Positions 37,725-45,783 of a DNA stretch of 64,000 nucleotides are shown here, piece after piece. Within the stretch, counting starts at the first letter, position 1; each line of letters begins with the position of its first letter. This DNA comes from Cupriavidus taiwanensis. GTDB taxonomy: Bacteria > Pseudomonadota > Gammaproteobacteria > Burkholderiales > Burkholderiaceae. Location of the stretch: the NCBI RefSeq assembly GCF_900250115.1, contig NZ_LT984805.1:1-64000 (forward strand), given 5' to 3'. A program made the position numbers and the translations under genes. Below the pieces are notes generated by a model. The model saw only the letters and a program-made list of their open reading frames with translations, was not told the origin of the DNA and searched no databases.

Positions 37725-37759
37725 GTCGCCTCGGCCGCCAACCTGGCGGCCGAGGCGAC
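37725..37759. other. GC-rich hairpin in the ABC-3C leader
   Basis: A perfect 16-bp stem, GTCGCCTCGGCCGCCA with its complement, and a 3-nt loop. No T-tract follows on either strand. It lies 65-100 bp upstream of the ABC-3C start codon, where it would be in the 5' leader of that mRNA if transcription starts near the SOS box. Confidence 0.6.
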
Positions 37760-37881
37760 GCTAAGCAGTCAAGCCCGAGAGCGCTCAAAGTCGTGAGCTA
37801 AACGTGGTACACGAGTCACTTAAGCCGGTTTCCGCCACTTGCTTTGCCTTTCTTCGTCGCCGCGGGCTGCGGATATGATAC

Positions 37882-37897
37882 CTGTATAAATATACAG
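37882..37897. promoter_or_regulatory. LexA (SOS) box
   Basis: CTGTATAAATATACAG matches the CTGT-N8-ACAG consensus perfectly and is palindromic. On the plus strand a TATGAT (-10-like) is adjacent at about 37874. Being symmetric it could serve either direction: the ABC-3C operon starts 222 bp away on the minus strand, while the plus side has no credible gene. The functional link is inference. Confidence 0.75.
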
Positions 37898-38287
37898 CAG
37901 CGGAGCTTGATGGAGCTTTCGCTATCGAGGGCTCGAGGCTACCCGCACACTGGCCACTATCCTATCCAGCTATAGCGCCTGTACCGGCCAGGCGGCCCGA
38001 CCGTCACGCCGGCGCGCTCGTATAACGCGCGAGGCAAGCCCGCCGCCAAGTCCGCTAGCAGCGCCTAGTGCACATGGAGGGGCAGGTCGTTCAAGTCCTG
38101 GCCAAGGGTCGCGCGGAGCTGAAAATCGGGGGCTCTGCCGGCCATTGGAATGAGTTCGCCCTTTGTCTCTCCGGGTGATTGCCGTCATTTTTTGCTTGAA
38201 ATTGGATCTCTCCAACTATCGCGAATTAAATCACGGCATCACGCGAGGCGCTGCGCTCCGCTCGCTAAATGAGCGGGTATGTATCTT

Positions 38288-38995
38288 TCAGTCTCGTTCC
38301 GGCTTTGAGAGGCACGACTCTTCCCTCTGCCCAGCAATTTTCACCTTCATTGCCTCGATTGCCCGAGGACTCGCTCCAATTAATTCCCGTCCATTCATGC
38401 TCCATATAGACGTCGCCAACCCGTCATGTATAGCGACCCTCTCCTTGCTAACCTCTAGAGCAAATCCCGTTGTTAGCGTTTTTCCATCTGCTACCAGTTC
38501 AATGCATCGCACACGGCCACTCTGTACGGGACATCCTTCAGCCATCGCGGCCCGCTCTTCGGCGACTTGACGCATGGCAGCGAAATCTCCAAGGGCGGCT
38601 GGAACAACCAGTCCTAATGCCAACAGAAAGATGGGGCCAAACATCAGCATTGGGAACATCGTGGCACAGACCACGATGAAAGCAATAATCTTGGCGTTTC
38701 TCCCAAATACCCGGGTTGCGCCATTCCGAAGCGCTTTGCTCTTGCTGCTCAAATAGTCAAGTGCGAGAACAAGCAGCGCTATGCCAGTCCCAAATGACAT
38801 TAGGATAACCATGTACGTCCATTCCTTGCCGAAGGCTACCAGACCGTTGGTTAGCACACTAAGCGTAGCGGCAATGCCGAAATAGATGTAGTCGAGTCTA
38901 TCAACGCGAAACATCTTCCAGTCGATTCCGTATACGCCCAACCGAGTATCGTGATACACGACCCCGATGTAATACGTCACGGTAGACAGAATCAA
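38288..38995 (-). CDS. Hypothetical inner-membrane protein
   Basis: About 235 aa with four hydrophobic segments: the extreme N-terminus, IAATLSVLTNGLVAFG, TYMVILMSFGTGIALLVLAL and IIAFIVVCATMFPMLMFGPI. A soluble C-terminal tail of about 85 residues follows. Only a TTG at 38995 can start the frame; the reading continues upstream without an ATG or GTG to a stop, so the true N-terminus may have been lost or mutated. Family not recognised, no neighbour in operon. Confidence 0.55.
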   Translation of the reverse strand: MILSTVTYYIGVVYHDTRLGVYGIDWKMFRVDRLDYIYFGIAATLSVLTNGLVAFGKEWTYMVILMSFGTGIALLVLALDYLSSKSKALRNGATRVFGRNAKIIAFIVVCATMFPMLMFGPIFLLALGLVVPAALGDFAAMRQVAEERAAMAEGCPVQSGRVRCIELVADGKTLTTGFALEVSKERVAIHDGLATSIWSMNGRELIGASPRAIEAMKVKIAGQREESCLSKPERD

Positions 38996-39400
38996 GATAA
39001 GGATGGACAGCCCAGCGGGGGTACGCCAAATAGCGGTTTTCGACGCGGTCGTCGGGGACGCACCGGTCGGCCTCGGTTGCTTCGCCCACGAAGTACTTGG
39101 GGCTTCCTATTAGCAGGATTGTGTTTCACGGTAATGCATTGGGAAGTTATTCACAGACAAACTAACGGCAGACTGCAGGGAAACTGAATAAACCGGTGTA
39201 GCGCCATCATAAAAACGCGGCTGCCAGATGGAATGGCGGAAAAACCTTGGATGTCCGGCGTCTCGCGAAACCTATGTCACGTGTCATGCTGAACAAGACG
39301 CTTCCTCATGTCGCCAAGTCGTTTTGGCTTATCCCCTATACAGCGACATCGGGTGATCCCAGTTGGGGCGCAGGGCTCGGGATGGCCTGGATCCGACCGG
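38996..39400. other. Intergenic region, nothing recognised
   Basis: About 400 bp upstream of the membrane protein gene and left of the repeat cluster. It includes the ATG-less 5' extension of the membrane protein frame (to about 39110). No other content is seen. Confidence 0.35.
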
Positions 39401-39763
39401 CGTCGGTTTGCACAATATTGTTCCTGCTGGTCGCCCGCCAGGTGGCCGTTTCCGAGGCGCCGGGAACAATTTTATGCCAAGGAATTTTGCTGAAGATTGT
39501 TCCTCCGGCCGACGTTTTGAGTAATTTTGTTCCTTTGCCAACGGCTCGATCCGTTGCTGGCGGCGCACTACGGCTTGCGGAGCCGGGAACGGTTGCCGTC
39601 AGGGGGTGCCGCGCGATCACGGTGCCAAGTCGGGGCCACGCGGACGGGGTGGGAGGGGCTACCGCCATGCTCTGGCCGCCTCGCAGTCGCGCCCATTAGC
39701 CGGGCCCATGGGGCCAGGCACAAAATTCTGCAAAATCCGGGAACAATATTCTGCAAACCGACG
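39401..39763. repeat. Cluster of six 21-bp repeats in both orientations (transposon-end-like)
   Basis: Consensus GGAACAATATTCTGCAAACC. Copies: 39401-39424 (minus), 39462-39482 (plus), 39481-39503 (minus), 39511-39533 (minus), 39717-39738 (plus), 39739-39759 (plus). The two outermost copies are extended to 24 bp and share TTTGCA and the CGTCGG next to it as inverted repeats. Arrays of transposase-binding sites at both ends are typical of Tn7-like, Tn5053-like or IS21-like elements. No transposase gene lies between, so this looks like collapsed ends. The 180 bp between the two groups are GC-rich without a gene. Confidence 0.7.
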
Positions 39764-39805
39764 CTGGCGGTTCCGCTTGCTTCACAAGCAGAGCCAATTT
39801 GACAT

Positions 39806-39827
39806 AACGCCAGATCGGCGTTTTTTT
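39806..39827 (+). terminator. Rho-independent terminator-like hairpin
   Basis: AACGCC-AGATC-GGCGTT followed by a run of seven T on the plus strand. It lies just right of the repeat cluster. No plus-strand gene is obvious upstream, so it may belong to the lost mobile element. Confidence 0.5.
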
Positions 39828-39889
39828 GCTGTGGGCTGGAGTGTTATGTTTGGTTGAGAGGCCAGCCGGCTGCGGTCGCAGCCAGTCGC

Positions 39890-40131
39890 TCAGTCCGCCG
39901 TCGGCGCTCTGTCCCTGGAGGCAGGCGCCAAGTCGAAATGGCCGCGGCATACATGGCATTGCACGCCCAAACCTCTTCCCCGTGCTTATAGAAGACGACC
40001 CATTTGCCGTCGCTGACGCAATGCGCGCCGGGGAAGACTTCGGCATGGCCGTTCGGACTGTCCAGCGGAAAGGGCGCGTGCGGCGTGGCCCAGTAATTGC
40101 CACGCGGTAGGGGCGCGATCGTCTTTGGCAT
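39890..40131 (-). pseudogene. 3' gene relic or small gene, copy 1 (frameshifted)
   Basis: From the ATG at 40131 the frame reads MPKTIAPLPRGNYWATPHA and then VSDGKWVVFYKHGEEVWACN. Just after YAAA one base appears to be missing; in the corrected frame it ends HFDLAPASRDRAPTAD and stops at 39892-39890. The related copy at 45559-45686 preserves that frame as HFDFSAVSNACTPTTG. Function unknown. The long minus-strand frame extending up to 41136 is not credible. Confidence 0.55.
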
Positions 40132-40824
40132 GCAGGCCCGATGTGGTGTCACGGGCGGCGCGGTCCCGCCTTCGTATGGCGAAATGGGGCCGCTTGTCAA
40201 TCCTGCAACGGGCGTAGCATCACGCCGCGACATCCTGGTGTAGTCTCGCCACCCAACTACTCCTGCTATCCGGCAATTTCCATGACGCGACATCTTCAAT
40301 TCTTGGCCCGGGCCTTCTGCGTCGGTGTCATCATTGTGATCGTCGCCATTGTCTCCCGGCAAGTCTATCTGCGCAGCGCCGCAGAGGCTGACGTAGCCGA
40401 TGCGGATGAGGAACCCGCAACAATGATGTTGATTCGCTGCGAGACGATGCACGATCGTCTGCAGAATGAGCACAGTTTGGCTGTAGAGGCTGACTCGCGG
40501 CCGCGTGCTCGTTGTCGAGAGTCCTGAGCTGGCGAACGCTCTCCAATACTGGGACGCTGGTGGGCTCGGATAGTTTCGTGATCGTGAAACTATGAAAGAG
40601 GGGAAGGGGTACCGAGTGGTGCAATTGAATTGGATGCGAAGAGATTGGCGTATTTTGAAACGCAAGCCATGGGGACTTTTGATGCTACCGGCCATCTGCA
40701 GAATAATGAGCCAATAGGGACTAATGACGCCTCGCGCCCGGCACATCGTCCATTCGGTGCGCACGCGAACTGACGAGCTCCTAGAGTCGACCCCAAAATG
40801 GCCAGATAACCGGGGTAGGCCGCC
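40132..40824. other. Intergenic region, possible small membrane frame
   Basis: A plus-strand frame at 40283-40527 encodes a hydrophobic segment (ARAFCVGVIIVIVAIVS) followed by an acidic tail. It could be a small membrane protein, but the support is weak. Nothing else is seen. Confidence 0.3.
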
Positions 40825-41070
40825 ATGCGAGCAAGTGCCGTGCGACGTCATCTGGAGCGCCTCGGCATCGCTTGCCGCGGGGTCACTACCCATCCAGAGC
40901 TCGCTGGTGTGGTCGTCAATAATCAAGACCTGCACGTCTGCATATTCCCTGACGGATGGATGCGTCTTGGGGAGTGGGTCGCACCAGGTCGCTTTCGTTT
41001 TGCCCCAGCGACTCGGTCGGTAGACGTGCTGGCCTGGCAGATTCGCCAACGGCTCGTCGCCAGGCCATGA
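40825..41070 (+). CDS. Small hypothetical protein
   Basis: An 81-aa frame whose C-terminal half (VVVNNQDLHVCIFPDGWMRL, then APGRFRFAPATRSVDVLAWQIRQRL) reads like a genuine compact beta-rich domain rather than noise. The start ATG at 40825 lacks a strong ribosome site. Family not recognised, no operon partner. Confidence 0.45.
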   Translation: MRASAVRRHLERLGIACRGVTTHPELAGVVVNNQDLHVCIFPDGWMRLGEWVAPGRFRFAPATRSVDVLAWQIRQRLVARP

Positions 41071-41397
41071 CTCTGTAGTTCTGCCGCTTCGGTTTTCTGG
41101 GCTGAGCGCAGGGCAGCGCCTCGGCCGCCAGATCAATCGTCTCTTGCCGTTTAGGGTTGTTCGATGCCTGCCGTCATCCGCAGGAATGTGAGTGTGCCAC
41201 CGCGCGTTGCTGGCAGGCGTCGAACAAGCCTAAACGGACACGGCCCCCGCGAGCAAATCGCCGGCTGGCCACCGGTCGCTCGACTTTGGGCGGCGACGAC
41301 CAGCCAGCCTCACCCGACTCGCCCGAGCAATTCGGGCGGCCCGCCACTCGAAAGACAAGGTACATGCAGCTATAAACTGCGAGAAAGCGCTTTGCCC
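41071..41397. other. Intergenic region, nothing recognised
   Basis: 327 bp downstream of the SEC-C gene. No gene, hairpin with T-tract or repeat was identified. Confidence 0.35.
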
Positions 41398-42198
41398 TTA
41401 TCTCCCGTGGCACTTCTTGAACTTCTTGCCGCTGCCGCAAGGGCACGGGTCGTTGCGACCGGGCTGGTCGCCCTTCACCACGGCCTCCACGCGCGGGCCC
41501 AGGCTCTTCCAGATCTGGCGCAGGTCGTAGACAGCCCAGATCGCCTCGCCGAAGGTTTCCACGCGCGCCAGGCTGGTGCTGGGCGGGCCATCCTCACTGT
41601 ACATGCAGACCTCGGGTTGGCCGGTGTCGTCCTCGGTCAGAGCGACGATGCCGTCGAGCGCGTCGTCCAGCCACTGAGCAGCCTCCTTGTCGCGCGGGGT
41701 GGCCCATTCCTCGGGCCAGTTCTCCACCACGAACATGAACCCCAGCGCCCACACCTGGCCAAACGACGGGATTTCCCGCCCGTCCATCTCGGCACGCTCT
41801 TCCTGGGGCAGGCTCAAGATGGCGCCGCGCATGTCCATGGCCTCGGGCTGGAAGGTGCGTTCGTCCTCCAGCGTCTCCACGGGCTGGTCGAGCTGGTGCT
41901 CCACCTCGTTCCATCGGCGCTGCCACAGCTCCATGAAGCGGGCCTGCTGGGCCGCATCATGGAACGCGGGTAGCAACGGCAACGGGCTGCCCTCGGCCAC
42001 GTCGAGCGCCGCGCCGTCGCCCAGCAGCATGGGCAGGTAGTCGGAAGCGGGGATGCAGCGGCGCGTGCAGACCAGGGCCGTGAGAAAGCCGTCGCAGAAC
42101 TCCCATTGCGGGATTTCCTCAGCGCGCTGGCGCAGGTCGTCCAGCAGATCGTCAAGCTCCTGGAGTTCGTCGGGCGTCAGGGCGGTGGCTTCGGTCAT
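41398..42198 (-). CDS. UPF0149/YecA-family protein with SEC-C zinc motif
   Basis: A 266-aa soluble protein. The N-terminal two thirds match the YecA/YgfB (UPF0149) helical fold: [30 protein letters not shown], the [19 protein letters not shown] region. The last 17 residues are the SEC-C motif [17 protein letters not shown], which binds zinc and in SecA contacts SecB and ribosomes. I start it at the ATG at 42198; the upstream in-frame extension to 42588 is of shadow composition. The gene is monocistronic. Confidence 0.85.
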   Translation of the reverse strand: MTEATALTPDELQELDDLLDDLRQRAEEIPQWEFCDGFLTALVCTRRCIPASDYLPMLLGDGAALDVAEGSPLPLLPAFHDAAQQARFMELWQRRWNEVEHQLDQPVETLEDERTFQPEAMDMRGAILSLPQEERAEMDGREIPSFGQVWALGFMFVVENWPEEWATPRDKEAAQWLDDALDGIVALTEDDTGQPEVCMYSEDGPPSTSLARVETFGEAIWAVYDLRQIWKSLGPRVEAVVKGDQPGRNDPCPCGSGKKFKKCHGR

Positions 42199-42672
42199 AG
42201 GGTGGGTTCTCGCGGTGCGGGGCGGGGATGCGCTGGACGCATCGCTGCGAAGTATAGCGCCGCCCCATTGCAGAAGTGCGGCGTACAACTTGCAAGACCG
42301 TGACGTTCGGTACCGCGCGCCAAGCCGGGTGCACCCCCGCGACCGTTCGCCGGAGCGGCGGCCGCTCCCGAGTGGCTCCTTTTGGCCGGGTACGGTCCGA
42401 CGCCGAGCAAAACTGAGCGGCTTCCTGGGCCGGCCCGCGTAGGGCAGAGGACGACCCTTCAGCGACATCCGCGATCCTGAACTCGTCGCCTCAAAGCAGT
42501 CAGTCGGACCCGTGCAGACCCGCCCGAAGGGGGCTCCGCAGGAGGAACACATAGGCAGACGACCGTTTGGTTGATTGAGCGTTAGCATCCAGCCGTCGCA
42601 CTTTGACGCTGGCGATCAGTCGCTCGGAGGCTTGATCTCGTCGGTAGCCTCACACGTGTCATAGAACATTCC
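42199..42672. other. Intergenic region, nothing recognised
   Basis: 474 bp between two minus-strand genes. It should contain the promoter of the SEC-C gene. No other element was identified. Confidence 0.35.
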
Positions 42673-43680
42673 CTAAGACAGATGTTTGTGGAGGAAGGCG
42701 GCGACATTCTTTACCGCATAGTCGATCTGCGCCGGTTGATCGTAATAGTCGAAATGGGTGCCGTCCCCCCACGCCAATTCCTTCACTGCCCCCAGGAGCG
42801 AGTAGAACTTCTTGGCCTGCTCAGGGAAGGCGCATCCGTCGGAGTGAACCATAATCGTCGGAACTTTGATGGCCGACGCCTTGCTCACCGGATCGAAATC
42901 CAACCACGGCCCGTGCGACATCACGGCGAACTCGTTCTTCCACTCTGGAACGCCGCCGCGCGCCTTGTTGAAGTAGTAGTCGTAATTTCCCTTCGGGTTG
43001 TAATTCAGGGCGCTCGGATCATCCACGCTGTAGGTCGGCACCGTCACCTGCTCGCCGCTCCGCTCGAATCTCAGCTTCGCCTCCGCTCCCGCCGCGCGAC
43101 GCCGCGCAATTTCCGCCGCGCCGACAAGACGTTCGTTTAACTCGGGGTCTGGAAGGAATGCAGCGACCGTCGCAAACGCCTTGACGCGCTCATCGGCAGC
43201 GACGAGGTAAGCGCCGTTTCCGCCTGATGTGCACACTCCGACCATCCCGATAGCCTTCGTATAAGGCAAGGCAGTTAGATACGAGACGGCGGCTTTCAGA
43301 TCGCTCAATTTTGCGGCGGGAGACTCCAATTGCCGAGGCTGCCCTTCGCTTTCGCCATAGTGACTGTAGTCGATCACAAGCGCCACGAACCCGTTCTCCG
43401 CGAGCGTGCGCCCGTAAGCGCCCGCCATCTGCTCTTTAACCGAACTTAGAGAGCCCGCCACGACGACCGCCGGGTAGCGGCCGCTCTCGTTCAAGTTCTC
43501 GGGCTCGAACAGGTTTCCCGCCAGCGTCAAGCCATCTCGCTTGAAACTCACTTTACGCATCATCATGCTTCCTTCCAAGTTGTGTGGATTCCGTCGGGCC
43601 GGCGACGTGCAGCCCGCGACGAGTCCGGCGACGCCTAGGGCCGCGACCGCGAGAAAATCGCGTCGGGTTGGTACATTCAT
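42673..43680 (-). CDS. Alpha/beta hydrolase, exported
   Basis: A 335-aa hydrolase. The N-terminus has a twin-arginine motif (TRRDFLAVAALGVAGLVAG) ending in a Cys, so Tat export with possible lipidation. The fold is the YcjY/dienelactone-hydrolase-like type: KVSFKRDGLTLAGNLFEPE, YSHYGESEG, and a nucleophile elbow GVCTSGGNG that places Cys where most relatives have Ser. The Asp (VHSDGCAFPE) and His (GDGTHFDYYD) of the triad are visible. It lies 51 bp downstream of a TetR gene on the same strand and is probably controlled by it. Confidence 0.8.
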   Translation of the reverse strand: MNVPTRRDFLAVAALGVAGLVAGCTSPARRNPHNLEGSMMMRKVSFKRDGLTLAGNLFEPENLNESGRYPAVVVAGSLSSVKEQMAGAYGRTLAENGFVALVIDYSHYGESEGQPRQLESPAAKLSDLKAAVSYLTALPYTKAIGMVGVCTSGGNGAYLVAADERVKAFATVAAFLPDPELNERLVGAAEIARRRAAGAEAKLRFERSGEQVTVPTYSVDDPSALNYNPKGNYDYYFNKARGGVPEWKNEFAVMSHGPWLDFDPVSKASAIKVPTIMVHSDGCAFPEQAKKFYSLLGAVKELAWGDGTHFDYYDQPAQIDYAVKNVAAFLHKHLS

Positions 43681-43731
43681 CTTCGTTCCTTCTTCAATTG
43701 GGTCGAAAAACGGCGGGGCGCTCGTTAGAAA

Positions 43732-44301
43732 TCAGCCCGTCGCGATGGCGCGCCAGAATGCTGAGAAGCCGTCGGCGCAAGCGGTTTTGGCGAGCTTGGG
43801 CTCCGCGGCGATCGAATCGATAGTGGCCTCGGCCATCGCAACCATCAGCGCGCCGACGAATGCCGGGGGCTGCTTGCGCAGCGCCCCCAGCGACCTGGCC
43901 TTTATCAATAGGCCGCTGACGACTTGGAAGCTTTCCGCGGCCGACGCCCGCGTTGTGGGGGTGATTCGGTCGGAGACTTTGAGCTTCGCCATCGCTTGGC
44001 GCTGCGCTGGATGCGCCAGCCCCCAGCTCACGTAGGCGGACCAAAACTGCCCAAGACTTTCGCGCAAATCCTTAGAGCCCGGCGGTTCCGAATAAGCCAG
44101 TCGCAGCTGGCTTTTGAGGTCCAGATACAGCTGATTGGCCAGCTCGTCCTTGCTCCCAAAGTAGATGAAGATGGTCCCCTCGGCCACGCCGGCTGCCCTC
44201 GCGATGCGAGCTGTGGAGGCGGATAGTCCTTCCTCTGCGATCAGCCGAGTGGCCGCCTCGAGGATCGTTTGGCGCTTGTCTGCACTGAGAGGGCGGGCCA
44301 T
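43732..44301 (-). CDS. TetR-family transcriptional regulator
   Basis: A 189-aa repressor. The N-terminal helix-turn-helix is LSASTARIARAAGVAEGTIF followed by IYFGSKDELANQLY, the canonical TetR pattern; the rest is the helical ligand-binding domain. The ATG at 44301 is preferred; a TTG at 44310 is possible. An imperfect palindrome sits immediately upstream, consistent with autoregulation, and the exported hydrolase follows in the same direction. Confidence 0.88.
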   Translation of the reverse strand: MARPLSADKRQTILEAATRLIAEEGLSASTARIARAAGVAEGTIFIYFGSKDELANQLYLDLKSQLRLAYSEPPGSKDLRESLGQFWSAYVSWGLAHPAQRQAMAKLKVSDRITPTTRASAAESFQVVSGLLIKARSLGALRKQPPAFVGALMVAMAEATIDSIAAEPKLAKTACADGFSAFWRAIATG

Positions 44302-44308
44302 AAAGAGC

Positions 44309-44330
44309 AATGAGTGAGTGAACGCTCATT
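44309..44330. promoter_or_regulatory. Probable TetR operator
   Basis: The palindrome AATGAGTG...CGCTCATT (arms 8 bp, one mismatch, 6-nt centre) lies directly upstream of the tetR start. Sites of this GAATGAN(n)TCATT kind are common for TetR autoregulators. Confidence 0.6.
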
Positions 44331-44676
44331 CTATCGAACGGAGGACATTCGTCAACCGACGGACCGACCGACAGGGTTGTAGGTCAGTGCCGGGGAGTCG
44401 ACAGTCGCCAAGGGCAGCTAATGGCCGGCTACTGCCATTGCACTTGACGTCGTCACATGCTTGATGCGGGCGGAGGGAGGCTCGGCCGGCGTTGCGGCGG
44501 CAGGGCAATAAGGTCCGATAACGAACTGCTTATCGGGCCGAAGGGTGATACAGGCGAATATCCCGAAAACTGCTGGACTTACTGTTTGGGGCCCGCGGGC
44601 ACCTTTGTCGCTCGGGTCCTTGCTGACGGTACCCGAGCGTGATCGAACAGCTGTGTTAGGAGCCGGATTTTAGGGC
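44331..44676. other. Intergenic region, nothing recognised
   Basis: About 345 bp between tetR and the toxin gene. No gene or clear terminator was seen; the tetR promoter should be near 44340. Confidence 0.35.
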
Positions 44677-44946
44677 TTACTTGTCGCCATAATGAAGCCG
44701 ACAAGCGATAATGGTCAGTTCATCGTCGTTGGCGAAATACACCAAGCGGTTGCTGTCGTCGATTCGCCGCGACCAGTAGCCCGACAGGTTGCCTTTCAGC
44801 GGCTCGGGCTTGCCGAGCCCGTCGAACGGTTCGCGTTGGGCGTCCTGGATTAGGGCGTTGATGCGCTTGAGCGTTTTCCTGTCTTGGCCCTGCCAATAGA
44901 CATAGTCTTCCCAGGCATCTGGCATAAAGGTCAACCGGCGCGTCAT
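44677..44946 (-). CDS. yoeB: YoeB-family mRNA interferase toxin
   Basis: An 89-aa RelE-superfamily ribosome-dependent endoribonuclease. Residues matching the E. coli YoeB active site are in place: E48, R61, R67 and the C-terminal H85-Y86. The sequence [20 protein letters not shown] is typical of the family. Its start overlaps the antitoxin stop by 4 bp. Intact, hence probably functional. Confidence 0.95.
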   Translation of the reverse strand: MTRRLTFMPDAWEDYVYWQGQDRKTLKRINALIQDAQREPFDGLGKPEPLKGNLSGYWSRRIDDSNRLVYFANDDELTIIACRLHYGDK

Positions 44947-45206
44947 TCAGCGTCCGGGTCGATCAGGTCGTGCTTCTCGGCCATGCCAGCGCGATGCTGC
45001 TGAATAGAACGCAGCAGGCGCGCGGCGTTAGCCGGCGAGCTAAGCAAATGCATCGTTTCCATCCAACTGTCGTACTGGTCTTGCGACATGATGACCACGT
45101 TCGGCGCGTCGCGGCGTGTGATGAGCACAGCGTCGTGGTCGTCGATGGCCTGGTCCATGACTGCCTTTAGGTTGCTGCGGGCGTCGGAGAAATGGATGGT
45201 ACGCAT
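44943..45206 (-). CDS. yefM: YefM/Phd-family antitoxin
   Basis: An 87-aa antitoxin beginning [20 protein letters not shown], the Phd/YefM DNA-binding fold, with a C-terminal tail that would wrap YoeB. The ATG at 45206 is preceded by a perfect AAGGAGG. It neutralises the toxin and represses the operon at the palindrome upstream. Confidence 0.95.
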   Translation of the reverse strand: MRTIHFSDARSNLKAVMDQAIDDHDAVLITRRDAPNVVIMSQDQYDSWMETMHLLSSPANAARLLRSIQQHRAGMAEKHDLIDPDAE

Positions 45207-45235
45207 ACCGACCTCCTTAGATTACTAGTACTATA

Positions 45236-45247
45236 ACTTGTACAAGT
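45236..45247. promoter_or_regulatory. YefM operator palindrome
   Basis: ACTTGTACAAGT is a perfect 12-bp palindrome with the TGTACA core known for YefM-YoeB operators. It lies 30-42 bp upstream of the yefM start. Confidence 0.75.
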
Positions 45248-45558
45248 ATAGCAAATCTACGTGCTGAAGGGGCTGACGCCTGGCGTGCAAGAGGCACTTG
45301 GCCAGAAACGTCATAGCGTCGGAAGGAGCGCAATGCATCGAACTCGCCACATAAGGTGCAATATGGTAGGTGAGCTTTGATAATTATGGTGCACATTTCG
45401 CCAAAAGCGCGTCCTGCGAATGGAACGGTCTGCGCAGGCCTTCACCGCTTGCTGCGTGCAATCTTTAAACATAAGGCACGAAGAGCGAAATTTTGCTGAT
45501 TACCGGGGCGTTATGTTTGGAGGTGAAGAGCAGGGTGTCTGCCGGCGGCACCCGCATC

Positions 45559-45686
45559 TCAGCCGGTGGTCGGCGTGCAGGCGTTGGATACGGCAGAAAA
45601 ATCGAAATGCGCAGCGGCATACAGGGCATTGCACGCCCAGACTTCCTCGCCGTTCTTGTAGAAAGTGACCCACTTGCCGTCGCTGA
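45559..45686 (-). pseudogene. 3' gene relic, copy 2
   Basis: Minus-strand reading SDGKWVTFYKNGEEVWACNA and then YAAAHFDFSAVSNACTPTTG with a stop at 45561-45559. It matches copy 1 at 39890-40131 at protein and DNA level, including a shared downstream CAAACATAAC. Homology starts abruptly at 45686, 98 bp before the next operon. No 5' end is present. Confidence 0.6.
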
Positions 45687-45783
45687 TTGGGAGGATGTCA
45701 ATGTACGGACTATCATCACGTTTGCTGATTTCTGGCCCCTGCTACTAGGCCGGAAGTGTTCTGAAGAATTGCCCAGGTTGCCT

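Larger units (their letters stand above)
37661..38287. other. Intergenic region with hairpin and SOS box, gene missing
   Basis: 627 bp holding a GC-rich hairpin and a perfect LexA box, described separately. Between the box and 38287 no credible gene starts on either strand; the first downstream ATG gives a 22-codon frame. Confidence 0.4.

Noticed and set aside
39401..39763. CRISPR-like array
   Set aside because: Repeats are in both orientations with irregular spacing and no cas genes; transposon ends fit better.
39844..41136. 430-codon minus-strand frame
   Set aside because: Composition changes along its length; only the last 95 codons match a repeated protein fragment, and that part is itself frameshifted. 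The rest is an open frame in GC-rich DNA.
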